NCBI RefSeq assembly: GCF_000213575.1
Contig: NZ_GL892010.1
Coordinates: 113,957 to 177,956, forward strand
Length of the DNA: 64,000 nucleotides
Origin: Dysgonomonas mossii DSM 22836
GTDB taxonomy: Bacteria > Bacteroidota > Bacteroidia > Bacteroidales > Dysgonomonadaceae
Direction of reading: 5' to 3'
Part shown: in pieces, positions 1 to 7,714 of the stretch
Numbering within the stretch: the stretch's first letter is position 1
Layout of the letters: each line of letters starts with the position of its first letter
Position numbers and translations under genes: made by a program
Notes under the pieces: generated by a model
The model's input: only the letters and a program-made list of their open reading frames with translations
Told to the model about the DNA's origin: nothing
The model's database searches: none

Positions 1-1
1 T

Positions 2-574
2 AATATTATTTTTCTATTCTTTTTCTTGTATGGTTTTTATCGTGTTCTATTACGCAAAAGCCCTTATCCCGAAGGTTATTTCAAAGAGAGCTTAGATGAG
101 GCTAAACTTGGGGCCAGAGAGGCAATGGAGCTTGATGAGGAATGCAAGTGTAAGGATATCCAGATCGATATATCAGAGAATGACTTAAGTACAAAACTTT
201 TATTTGTCAATAAACTACCAGAGTATATGTGTAAATTGGAATTATGGATGCAGACTGAAAAGCCGTATTTGCGCAAAGACTTTAAATTGACGGATGCAAT
301 GGCAATACTACCACTGAATCGTAGCTATCTCTCACGTTTATTTAATGAAGGATACGGCGAGAGCTTTTATCAATTTGTAATGCGTTATCGTATTGCGGAG
401 AGTAAAAATTTGTTGTTGTCCCGTCCCGATTTGAACATCACTTCTATTGCAGATCTGTCAGGATTTAGTTCTCTTTCTGTATTTGGTAGAGCTTTTACTC
501 GGGAAACAAATTGTAGTCCTATGCAATGGCGCAACAAAGAAATGGCGGAAAAATATAATGAGCCTTCATTCTAA
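2..574 (+). CDS. AraC-type transcriptional regulator, 5' end outside window
   Basis: The reading frame is open back to base 2, so the gene begins before the window. The visible start of the protein is strongly hydrophobic (Phe/Leu/Tyr-rich), as at the end of a membrane helix. A charged linker follows, then an AraC-type double helix-turn-helix over the last 100 residues: the pattern NRSYLSRLFNEGYGESFYQF is followed by the second helix pair around ITSIADLSGFSSLSVFGRAF and the usual SPMQWR end. A membrane-anchored AraC-type regulator is common in Bacteroidales, but the sensor part is not visible and the signal cannot be inferred. Confidence 0.8.
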   Translation, partial: NIIFLFFFLYGFYRVLLRKSPYPEGYFKESLDEAKLGAREAMELDEECKCKDIQIDISENDLSTKLLFVNKLPEYMCKLELWMQTEKPYLRKDFKLTDAMAILPLNRSYLSRLFNEGYGESFYQFVMRYRIAESKNLLLSRPDLNITSIADLSGFSSLSVFGRAFTRETNCSPMQWRNKEMAEKYNEPSF

Positions 575-1035
575 TTATAAATTTACTCTATACCACATTA
601 AATAGATTGCTGTCATATCTCAACTCTAATTTAAACAGATAGTTTTCAATTGCCTATTTATCTTTACAGAATCAATATATTTTCACAATTATCACACAAT
701 GAAGCTGTCCTACTTACAACAGCTAAAGGCAATTTCTGAGGTTTTCATAACAAAGCATCATTTTCCATATTATATAAACATCTTTACTGATCTGTCTTCA
801 AATGGTAATTGAGAGTATCTAAATACAGGTTGAGAATACTATAAAAACGAAAGCAGTAATCTTTTTACCAAGAGCAAATACTTTTTTATGCATAGCAAAT
901 AGTCTATTTGCAGGACAGATTGAGTATCTATACTTTTATCAAACGAAGATTAGAGCTACAAAGAAACTGTCTTCTTAATTGTAGCGTCTGAATGAAACAT
1001 TGCATTTATATATGATTTTGTTGAAACAATTAACC
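575..1035. other. Intergenic stretch without recognisable gene
   Basis: About 460 AT-rich bases lie between the AraC-type gene and the first bactofilin. No convincing reading frame, tRNA or terminator was seen. The promoter of the bactofilin cassette presumably lies here, but no clean TAnnTTTG box could be assigned. Confidence 0.5.
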
Positions 1036-1413
1036 ATGAGTTCAAACGAAAATTACGGAGAAAATATACCAGATCAGGCTCTAATGATATCAGTTATTAG
1101 CGAGCATTCTGTTATTCATGGATCTATTGATAACGCAAAGGCTATTCGTATAGAAGGAATGATAATAGGAGATATACGGCAAGCGGATACTGTTCTCGTA
1201 GGAGAGACAGGGAGAATACAGGGAAATGTTACTACAAAAAAACTTATTGTTTTTGGTCATATTGAGGGTGATATTCTAGCATCTGAATCTGTGTCTATAA
1301 GATCTTCAGGCCAGATAACAGGCAAACTTATGACCCATAGCTTGAATCTGGATCATGGCGCTATATATGATGGCGAAATAATAATGGGTCCATCCTCTCC
1401 TGAAAATATATAA
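1036..1413 (+). CDS. Bactofilin (polymer-forming cytoskeletal protein)
   Basis: A protein of about 125 residues with the bactofilin (DUF583) beta-helix pattern. Regularly spaced short beta-strand units have Gly/Ile rungs, for example VIHGSIDNAKAIRIEGMIIG, GNVTTKKLIVFGHIEGDI and GQITGKLMTHSLNLDHGAIY. Bactofilins polymerise without nucleotide and scaffold cell-wall enzymes or other envelope-linked machines. The first start in the frame is at 1000, but the ATG at 1036 (MSSNENYG) gives the usual short disordered N-terminus and is preferred. It is followed after 59 bases by an actin-like gene and then a second bactofilin, all on one strand, probably one operon. Confidence 0.85.
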   Translation: MSSNENYGENIPDQALMISVISEHSVIHGSIDNAKAIRIEGMIIGDIRQADTVLVGETGRIQGNVTTKKLIVFGHIEGDILASESVSIRSSGQITGKLMTHSLNLDHGAIYDGEIIMGPSSPENI

Positions 1414-1472
1414 TAGTATATAATTCTAGTATTGTAAATTTTTAATTGTTAAACACTTTTATAAAAAAAACT

Positions 1473-2489
1473 ATGTACGAAATCCAATCCTTTCCGAGTT
1501 TAGTTGAAATCAATAACACTGTCTTATCCCAAACCTCCAAAGATCTACTCCATGGTTTGAAGGTTCTGCATAATGACAAATGGTATATTTGCGGAGATTT
1601 AGCCTTGAGTGAAGGGCAGCTACCTCATAAACTGATAAATTCTTCCCCTGATGATACTGATTTTCAACTTCTTGCGAAAGCGTCAATCTTATTAGTTCAA
1701 GATCGAGTAGAACAGCCGATAATAATTACGACTGGCTTTCCTTATTCAACTTACTATATCTATAAAGATAAAGCGATTGAATTCTTTAAAAGAACCCATT
1801 TACTAGATTATGATGCATCTACTCATAATGCGGGGAATAAGAAAAAAGTTGTACTGGATGTACAGAAGGTCGAAGTTATTCCAGAGATTGTAGGATGTAC
1901 AATCGCAATACGTAAAGGAGAGCCTAAAGCTTCAGGTAGTTTCTTTGTTTTTAGTTGTGGTTTTGGAACATTCGAGTCTATTTTAAGTACAGATTCGGGG
2001 ATCATAGAACAGACGATGGTAAGTACACATGGAATTCGTTATGCTGTAAATCTGATGATAAACGAATTAAGGAGTAAGTATTATCTGGAACTGAGAAATG
2101 TACACCAGCTTGACGATGCCTTCCAACGTGGATACATTTTTCTAAATCGTCAGAATATAGATTTAAGAGAAATTCGTAAAAATGTGATTCAGACGTACTA
2201 TCAAGAAGTCGTCTCTCCTAATCTCCGTAATATTATTAATGATTCCAATCTTGTGAAAACGAATCGTATCTACTTATGTGGCGGTGCTATGTATTATCAA
2301 GAGTTAGTCGACTGTTTTATCGCAGAGTTTGGGCATTTTACTGAAATAACTGTATTGGATAATCCAGAAACATTGGCAAGTAAAGGGTATGCTCTTAATT
2401 CATTACGAGCAAGTGGCAAACCCAAATCAGCAATTGGTATTGATATAGGGAATGCAACTACAATCGTGACGAATTTTGTAGGTGAATAG
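1473..2489 (+). CDS. Actin-like (ParM/Alp-type) ATPase, apparently circularly permuted
   Basis: 338 residues from the ATG at 1473 (a TTG at 1446 is also in frame). Motifs of the actin/ParM fold are visible but in unusual order. A connect-1-like region with TTGFPYSTYY lies near 87-95. A phosphate-2-like loop FFVFSCGFGT is at 157-166, with Ser161 where Asp is usual. The adenosine loop IYLCGGA is at 266-272, and the NPETLASKGYA helix at 297-307. The phosphate-1 hairpin IGIDIGNATTIVTN, which normally opens the protein, is at 321-334, just before the stop. The N-terminus (QSFPSLVEI) matches what normally follows phosphate-1. This is seen directly; permutation is my inference. The gene lies between two bactofilins in tight spacing. 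Confidence 0.75.
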   Translation: MYEIQSFPSLVEINNTVLSQTSKDLLHGLKVLHNDKWYICGDLALSEGQLPHKLINSSPDDTDFQLLAKASILLVQDRVEQPIIITTGFPYSTYYIYKDKAIEFFKRTHLLDYDASTHNAGNKKKVVLDVQKVEVIPEIVGCTIAIRKGEPKASGSFFVFSCGFGTFESILSTDSGIIEQTMVSTHGIRYAVNLMINELRSKYYLELRNVHQLDDAFQRGYIFLNRQNIDLREIRKNVIQTYYQEVVSPNLRNIINDSNLVKTNRIYLCGGAMYYQELVDCFIAEFGHFTEITVLDNPETLASKGYALNSLRASGKPKSAIGIDIGNATTIVTNFVGE

Positions 2490-2510
2490 TATAAATACAG
2501 AGCATAAAAA

Positions 2511-3083
2511 ATGTTTCTAATCAAACGAAAGAAAGTCAAAATAATTAAAGAAGATGTTGCAGAAGTAGTTGTATTATATAAGGATATAATTGTTTTGGGT
2601 GCATTTCGTTTTACAGGAATGCAAACGGGGGACTTCTTTGTAAAGGGTACAGCAACGATAGATCTTTCTGCGAGCGTGGAAGGAGACGTAACTGCTATGG
2701 ACTGTTGCATCAATGGTGTAGTTGAAGGAAATGTGCGTTGCGCAAATAATTTATGGCTAGGAAGCTCGGCCATTATCAAAGGTTCAATCATGGCCCAAAA
2801 AGCTGTTATGGAAACTGGATGCAAAGTTAATGGAGCTGTGTTATTAGCACCGAAAGTAGAAGTTTCAACATTAGTTGCTAAAATAATAGAAGCTGAAAAG
2901 ATTATATTAAAGAGGGATATATCCGAAATTCAGGAGATTTTTAGTTCAGAAGCAGACATCCCGTTAAAAAGTGCTTTTATTCCCAGCATTAATACTTTGA
3001 CGAAAGAACAGGAAATTATAGATGTAAAAAAGCCTGAATCATCTCCTGTGCAATTCGTAGATAAGAATGATGATTGGTGGTGA
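2511..3083 (+). CDS. Second bactofilin with C-terminal tail
   Basis: 190 residues. The middle (about 25-110) has the bactofilin beta-helix pattern (GDFFVKGTATIDLSASVEGD, INGVVEGNVRC, GSSAIIKGSIM, CKVNGAVLLA). The N-terminus is basic (IKRKKVKIIKED), and a flexible tail of about 60 residues ends in the aromatic, acidic sequence KNDDWW. Such tails in bactofilins usually carry partner-binding signals. It starts 21 bases after the actin-like gene, so co-transcription is likely. It differs enough from the upstream bactofilin to suggest distinct roles, perhaps co-polymerising or capping. The partner in this cell is unknown. Confidence 0.82.
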   Translation: MFLIKRKKVKIIKEDVAEVVVLYKDIIVLGAFRFTGMQTGDFFVKGTATIDLSASVEGDVTAMDCCINGVVEGNVRCANNLWLGSSAIIKGSIMAQKAVMETGCKVNGAVLLAPKVEVSTLVAKIIEAEKIILKRDISEIQEIFSSEADIPLKSAFIPSINTLTKEQEIIDVKKPESSPVQFVDKNDDWW

Positions 3084-3127
3084 AATAGGTTACAGAAAAG
3101 GTATTAGAGAAAAACTTTGTTTTGGAG

Positions 3128-3145
3128 AGGGGGGACATCCCTCCT
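3128..3145 (+). terminator. Hairpin downstream of bactofilin cassette
   Basis: AGGGGGGA at 3128-3135 pairs with TCCCTCCT at 3138-3145, with one G-U pair and a very tight loop. No T run follows, so it is only a weak candidate for a transcript end after the second bactofilin. Confidence 0.25.
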
Positions 3146-3350
3146 ACTTGGGACTATCCCTAATTTTGTGTAAGGGTCAACTACAAGGTTGAAGCTTTAT
3201 CATATAAATTCTTTCAAATCTCCCCCCCAAAAAAAAGCGGAGGAGTTTGAAGGAATTTTTCTTTTATCGGTTCATTCTTTCTCCAAAGATAACCAAAAAC
3301 TGATTAAAAATAATCCTCCAGTACCAAACAGGCTGAGTCCATTTTTTTTC

Positions 3351-3539
3351 TCAATCTCACTGATAGCCAGGTGTTTCCATATAACTCACGGATTCTGGAG
3401 TATGTTCCAATCAATCGGGGTAACCAACAACAAATGGATTCCCCGCCTAAAAACAATTGCCGTAATTTATTCCCATCTGATTATGGTCGGTTATATACTT
3501 ATTCCGGTTTATTTTTTCCTGGGATTCGGAGATGTATGA
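3351..3539 (+). pseudogene. Remnant of succinate dehydrogenase cytochrome b subunit (C-terminal end)
   Basis: The last 62 residues of an open frame reading from 3189 match the C-terminus of the Bacteroidetes SdhC/FrdC membrane subunit. Seen are a His-bearing helix (FHITHGFWSMFQSIGV), the NNKWIPRLK loop and a final membrane helix (IYSHLIMVGYILIPVYFFLGF). The full family protein is about 220-230 residues. The 54 codons upstream in this frame are not SDH-like, and no SdhA or SdhB lies nearby. I read this as a truncated, non-functional duplicate left by a rearrangement; a small chimeric protein cannot be excluded. Confidence 0.6.
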
Positions 3540-3572
3540 TCTAGCTTTTTTTACTTACAAAAATAAATCAAA

Positions 3573-3812
3573 GTGAATATATTAATTGTTGCTGTCTCAG
3601 CATTGAGTATCAATATAATCCTTGGAAAGTATAGGACACGATTCAAAAAAATGACAATCATGTGGTGGGTTATGATACACGCCTCCATACCATTAATTAT
3701 ACCTTTGCGAATTTGGTTAGATACACCTAAAATAGCAATTCCGCTTTTTATAGGATTGGCTATAACCGGACAGCTTATCGGGAGTAGGCTCCTACTTATT
3801 AAAAAAAAATAA
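3573..3812 (+). CDS. Small two-helix membrane protein of unknown function
   Basis: 79 residues from a GTG start, with hydrophobic segments at about 1-17 and 36-70 and a Lys-rich C-terminus (LLLIKKK). Nothing identifies a family. It follows the SdhC remnant by 33 bases and may itself be part of decayed sequence. No clear ribosome binding site was seen, as is usual in Bacteroidetes. Confidence 0.35.
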   Translation: MNILIVAVSALSINIILGKYRTRFKKMTIMWWVMIHASIPLIIPLRIWLDTPKIAIPLFIGLAITGQLIGSRLLLIKKK

Positions 3813-4054
3813 TATAAAGGCGGAAATATAAATATTTGAATTTTTAAGTCTGCAGAACTATTTATGGTCCATCCAAATATAGCTCTGTTAGTTATAATTT
3901 TAAAATACGACATTAAATTTTGTCTTTTACTTATTATTGATTTTGCAGTTAATTACCGATTTTTGATTTAGATGTTTCTATTCTTTGCTGGGTATATTTT
4001 GTATATGCAAAGGTTCTTTACATAATTGATGTAAATTATTATGAGAAGAAAATA

Positions 4055-4062
4055 TATCTTTG
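4055..4062 (+). promoter_or_regulatory. -7 promoter box before AraC-type gene
   Basis: TATCTTTG matches the Bacteroidetes -7 consensus TAnnTTTG and lies 24 bases before the ATG at 4086. The nearest TTG (4026-4028) is farther upstream than the usual spacing, so the -33 box is uncertain. Confidence 0.4.
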
Positions 4063-4085
4063 ATGATTAATTCAAATTTCTAATA

Positions 4086-4952
4086 ATGAAAATTCAGAAT
4101 ATACGCTCTGTGGTATTACCTAAAGAGTTTTCTTTTTATTCCAACCTGAAGAAAGAGCAAATAGAGAAATATAAATACCCCGCCAGATTAAACGCCGGAT
4201 TATTTATGATTATCCTTAAAGGTAGATGTGAGATGTCTATTAATTTAGAGAATTACACAATTACTGAAGAATCGATAGTCACTGTTTTTCCGAATAGTAT
4301 CATTCAGATGAATAACTATAGTGATGAGTTCGATGCATACTATTTGGTCATGATACCGGGATATATGAATAATATAGGCCTGATCCAATCGATTATGCCT
4401 CATTTATCTACTATTATGGATAATCCCGTATTAAATATCGAATCGAAAATAGACCGGGATTTATTCTTGGATTATTGTAAAATATTTCAGAGGATATACG
4501 AAAGACAGCGGTCTAGTCCTGCAACAGAAGTCATTCAAGGGCTAATGTCAACTCTCATTTACGGACTATTACGGATATGGGAAATCAAACTGAAAAAAAC
4601 AGTAAAACCCGGGGATGACAAAGGAATACGAAACCGAAAGGAAACAATATGCCATCAATTTATACAATGTCTATTGAAGAACTACAGAGAAGAAAGAGTA
4701 ATCTCCTTCTATGCCGATAAACTATGTATATCAGCCAAATATCTCAGTGTTGTAATAAAAGATATCAGAGGTAAGTCTGCTCTGAATCTGATAAATGAAG
4801 CAGTAATCTTGGATGCCAAAGCACAACTGAAGAATTCTGATTTAACTATATTGCAAATCTCAGATACACTTAATTTCACCAATCCGTCTTTCTTTGCCAA
4901 ATATTTCAAAAAACATACAGGCATGACACCTAAGGAATACCGTATCAGTTAA
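4086..4952 (+). CDS. AraC-family transcriptional regulator
   Basis: 288 residues. The N-terminal half (about 1-150) is a cupin-like effector domain with LFMIILKGRCEMSINLENYT followed by VTVFPNSIIQ. The C-terminal 100 residues are an AraC double helix-turn-helix: FYADKLCISAKYLSVVIKDI, then DLTILQISDTLNFTNPSFFA and the signature KYFKKHTGMTPKEYR. It is transcribed towards the MFS gene, and the two genes overlap tail to tail by 8 bases. It is a paralogue of the regulators at 10702 and 12794. The neighbouring efflux operon is the likely target, by context only. Confidence 0.88.
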   Translation: MKIQNIRSVVLPKEFSFYSNLKKEQIEKYKYPARLNAGLFMIILKGRCEMSINLENYTITEESIVTVFPNSIIQMNNYSDEFDAYYLVMIPGYMNNIGLIQSIMPHLSTIMDNPVLNIESKIDRDLFLDYCKIFQRIYERQRSSPATEVIQGLMSTLIYGLLRIWEIKLKKTVKPGDDKGIRNRKETICHQFIQCLLKNYREERVISFYADKLCISAKYLSVVIKDIRGKSALNLINEAVILDAKAQLKNSDLTILQISDTLNFTNPSFFAKYFKKHTGMTPKEYRIS

Positions 4953-6606
4953 CTTCCGCCTTTTTTTTATCATTTTTCTTGCCGTGCCTGTGATGTGAAT
5001 AAGGTATCAGGAGAACGACAACGATACAGACAACTCCACCGTAAATAGTCCAGCCCGATATCTCCTTTAACGCCGCCAAAGTGGTTTGAATCTGTATTCG
5101 CCCTTTTACCGATTGTGTCGCCATTATCTGAGCATCTTCTACACTTTTGCCTTGCAGCATACTGCCCATTTGGGTTTGCGTAAACGTTCCTGCAATTTCA
5201 GGATTGAGCATGTCTACGTTTTGAGATAACCGGCTGGCATAATACAACTGCTTTTCATTCAATACATTTGTGTATAAAGATGTACCTAAAACAGGTCCTA
5301 TAACCGAACGGAAGGCTAACATTACAAATATCCAGGTGGTGAGATATGCCATATTCAATTTGCGCATCCCCCAAATGCCGGCCATAGCATAAAGAATAAG
5401 CATGCCTGCTGAACGAATAATAACAGGAAAAATCATATTTTCGTATAATCCCATGCTTTGTACCTGAAAATACATGTATGCCGCAGCAATTGTTATACAC
5501 AGGAAACCTATGCTAAAGATGTATTTGAAGTGCATGTTCCATTTTGCCATCAAAAAAGCAATTATGGCTCCAATCATATACCCCACCAAACTATAATTGC
5601 TTAATACTGCATTCTGCCAATTATCAATTTTCATCGATATGCCGACAAATGTACTCACAAGCATCGAGCTAGAATTCAATACCATGAGCATAACAAACAC
5701 AGACAATGCAATGATGACATTCCGGAAAGAGAATATCTTTAAGTCTAAATAAGGTCTCTTACCATACATTTCTAAAATGAGAAATACACCAGTAGATATA
5801 AATAATATAATTAAAGAGTAATTTATCAGCGGGCTGTCGAACCAATCCAGTGTTTTGCCATATATAAAAATGAAACTAAATGATAATAATAACAGTGACG
5901 CACATACGGTATCTCCAAATTTAATCAGAGTCAGGCGTATGGGCTTTATTCTTTTCTGATAGACCATGGTGACCTCTACCAATAAGAGGCTAATAAGGGC
6001 TATTGCAATCATAAAATAGTACACATACTGCCACTGAAAGCTAAAGGCTAGCCATGCTGTAACAAATGAGCCGAGCTGGCCTACCGTCAGAAAAAACAAG
6101 TATAAAAAAGGCAATGCCATCGCCTTTATTTTTTCGAATTTCTCTTCCATTTCTTCAGGTCTCTGCTCTGTCGAAGGTTTCAGCAATGGTACGATGTCTC
6201 TTCCCGCTATATAGCCCAATAGACCGAACAATGTATTGAATATAAGTATTATACGGATGAATCCCGTGAAAAAACTACATATCATAAGCATTGGTATCGA
6301 AGTTGTTCGGGCACAGATATAACTTATTATGACCAAAACCGTTAGTCCCAGCAGATAAGTCATTTTGGAACGCCTTATTTCCAGAAACAGAATTGTGAAC
6401 GGCGTAAAAACAACCATCCCCACGGCTGTGGCAAAATTGGCATACTGTATATGTTCGGTCATGATGCCCAGGCTACCTACCATTTCGCCTACATTACTTG
6501 TATAAGCTCCACTGATAAATAAAGCGGGGACAAACATGAGAATATAAATAAATATGCCCAGCGGTTTGGGAACCCAGCTATGAAAAGGGAAATTCGATCT
6601 TTTCAT
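4945..6606 (-). CDS. MFS transporter, EmrB/DHA2-type
   Basis: 553 residues with many hydrophobic helices. Length and organisation fit a 14-helix DHA2 drug/organic-anion exporter of the inner membrane. It begins inside the end of the HlyD gene (4-base overlap), so the two are translationally coupled. With HlyD and TolC it would form an EmrAB-TolC-like tripartite pump spanning both membranes. A periplasmic loop of about 80 residues near the C-terminus (SRLSQNVDMLNPEIAG onwards) is typical of such pumps. The substrate is unknown; the KAS III-like gene at the operon front hints at a lipid-like molecule. Confidence 0.88.
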   Translation of the reverse strand: MKRSNFPFHSWVPKPLGIFIYILMFVPALFISGAYTSNVGEMVGSLGIMTEHIQYANFATAVGMVVFTPFTILFLEIRRSKMTYLLGLTVLVIISYICARTTSIPMLMICSFFTGFIRIILIFNTLFGLLGYIAGRDIVPLLKPSTEQRPEEMEEKFEKIKAMALPFLYLFFLTVGQLGSFVTAWLAFSFQWQYVYYFMIAIALISLLLVEVTMVYQKRIKPIRLTLIKFGDTVCASLLLLSFSFIFIYGKTLDWFDSPLINYSLIILFISTGVFLILEMYGKRPYLDLKIFSFRNVIIALSVFVMLMVLNSSSMLVSTFVGISMKIDNWQNAVLSNYSLVGYMIGAIIAFLMAKWNMHFKYIFSIGFLCITIAAAYMYFQVQSMGLYENMIFPVIIRSAGMLILYAMAGIWGMRKLNMAYLTTWIFVMLAFRSVIGPVLGTSLYTNVLNEKQLYYASRLSQNVDMLNPEIAGTFTQTQMGSMLQGKSVEDAQIMATQSVKGRIQIQTTLAALKEISGWTIYGGVVCIVVVLLIPYSHHRHGKKNDKKKAEVN

Positions 6607-7682
6607 TTCTTTACTTTTGCATTTACTACGGCCATCATTCCGGCGGCTAACTTCATATTATCTTCGGACGACAGATTGTCAAATTCGATACGTATCGGAA
6701 TCCGTTGTTGTATTTTCACGAAATTACCCGTCGAATTATCTGCCGGCACCAGCGAATATTTTGCTCCGGTAGCATTAGATATTTCTGTAACTTTTCCTTT
6801 AAACTCTTTCTTGTCAAATGCATCAATCGTAATAGTCACATCTTGTCCAATATACAGATTCTTAATTTGTGTTTCTTTAAAATTTGCCACTATCCACTTT
6901 TGGGTATTGGGAATGATGTATGTCATATTTTGCCCGGCATTGACCAGTTGCCCTTCCTCTAATGCCCTGCGTCCTAAAAACCCGTCACAGGGAGCAGTAA
7001 TAACTGTATATGACAAGTTGAGCTTAGCCATATCCAATGCTGCCGAGGCCCGCAGGATAGAAGCCTCTGAGTTTCCTCTCCGTTTCCGGACTTCGTCAGA
7101 AGACGATTCTGCTGTCCTTTTCTGTTGTTTGAGTGCATTCAAACGAGCAGTTGTAGCATCTAAATCTGTTTTTATTTGTTCCACTTGTATCGGTGTAGTT
7201 GCATTCCGAGACAATAGATTCCGATACCTCGTATAATCGGTTTCTAATTTTCTCAATCTTGCTTCCGTTTCTTCGATGTTCGAATCGAAAACTATAATAT
7301 TACTTTTCGATGTATTTACACTGGCATCTATAACCTGTGAGCCTGCCATTGCATCTTGCAAAGAAGCTTCGGCTTCTTTTAGCCTTATTTGGTATTCGCG
7401 ATCGTCTATGACAAGCAGCGTATCTCCTTTTTTTACAAACTGATGTTCGATAAAATAAATTTTATGGATATATCCGGGAACTTTTACATTAATAGGCGAA
7501 ACATATTGCTCTACCTGGGCATCATTTGTTACCTCATTGCTTTTAAAATGGAGAAATACATCAATTGCAAAATAGATTCCCACGGCTATAATAACTAATC
7601 CTATTGCACTCATAAACCAACGGGTGGTACGTAGTATCCTTAATTTTCTCAATTCCTTTTTATGATTGCTTGACTCTGACAT
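6603..7682 (-). CDS. HlyD/EmrA-family periplasmic adaptor
   Basis: 359 residues. There is one N-terminal membrane helix (about 16-38: TTRWFMSAIGLVIIAVGIYF), then a biotinyl-lipoyl half-motif (VNVKVPGYI-like, with HQFVKKGDTLLVIDD). A long coiled-coil hairpin (about 85-195) follows, then the second lipoyl half (ITAPCDGFLGRRALEEGQLV) and the beta-barrel. This is the membrane-fusion protein that links the MFS pump to TolC. It lies between tolC (32 bases) and the MFS gene (4-base overlap) in one minus-strand operon. Confidence 0.9.
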   Translation of the reverse strand: MSESSNHKKELRKLRILRTTRWFMSAIGLVIIAVGIYFAIDVFLHFKSNEVTNDAQVEQYVSPINVKVPGYIHKIYFIEHQFVKKGDTLLVIDDREYQIRLKEAEASLQDAMAGSQVIDASVNTSKSNIIVFDSNIEETEARLRKLETDYTRYRNLLSRNATTPIQVEQIKTDLDATTARLNALKQQKRTAESSSDEVRKRRGNSEASILRASAALDMAKLNLSYTVITAPCDGFLGRRALEEGQLVNAGQNMTYIIPNTQKWIVANFKETQIKNLYIGQDVTITIDAFDKKEFKGKVTEISNATGAKYSLVPADNSTGNFVKIQQRIPIRIEFDNLSSEDNMKLAAGMMAVVNAKVKK

Positions 7683-7714
7683 ATGATTTCTTTTTTAATA
7701 TTATTAAACGGAAT

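Noticed and set aside
575..999. CRISPR array or repeats in long intergenic regions
   Set aside because: No regularly spaced direct repeats were seen here or elsewhere in the window.
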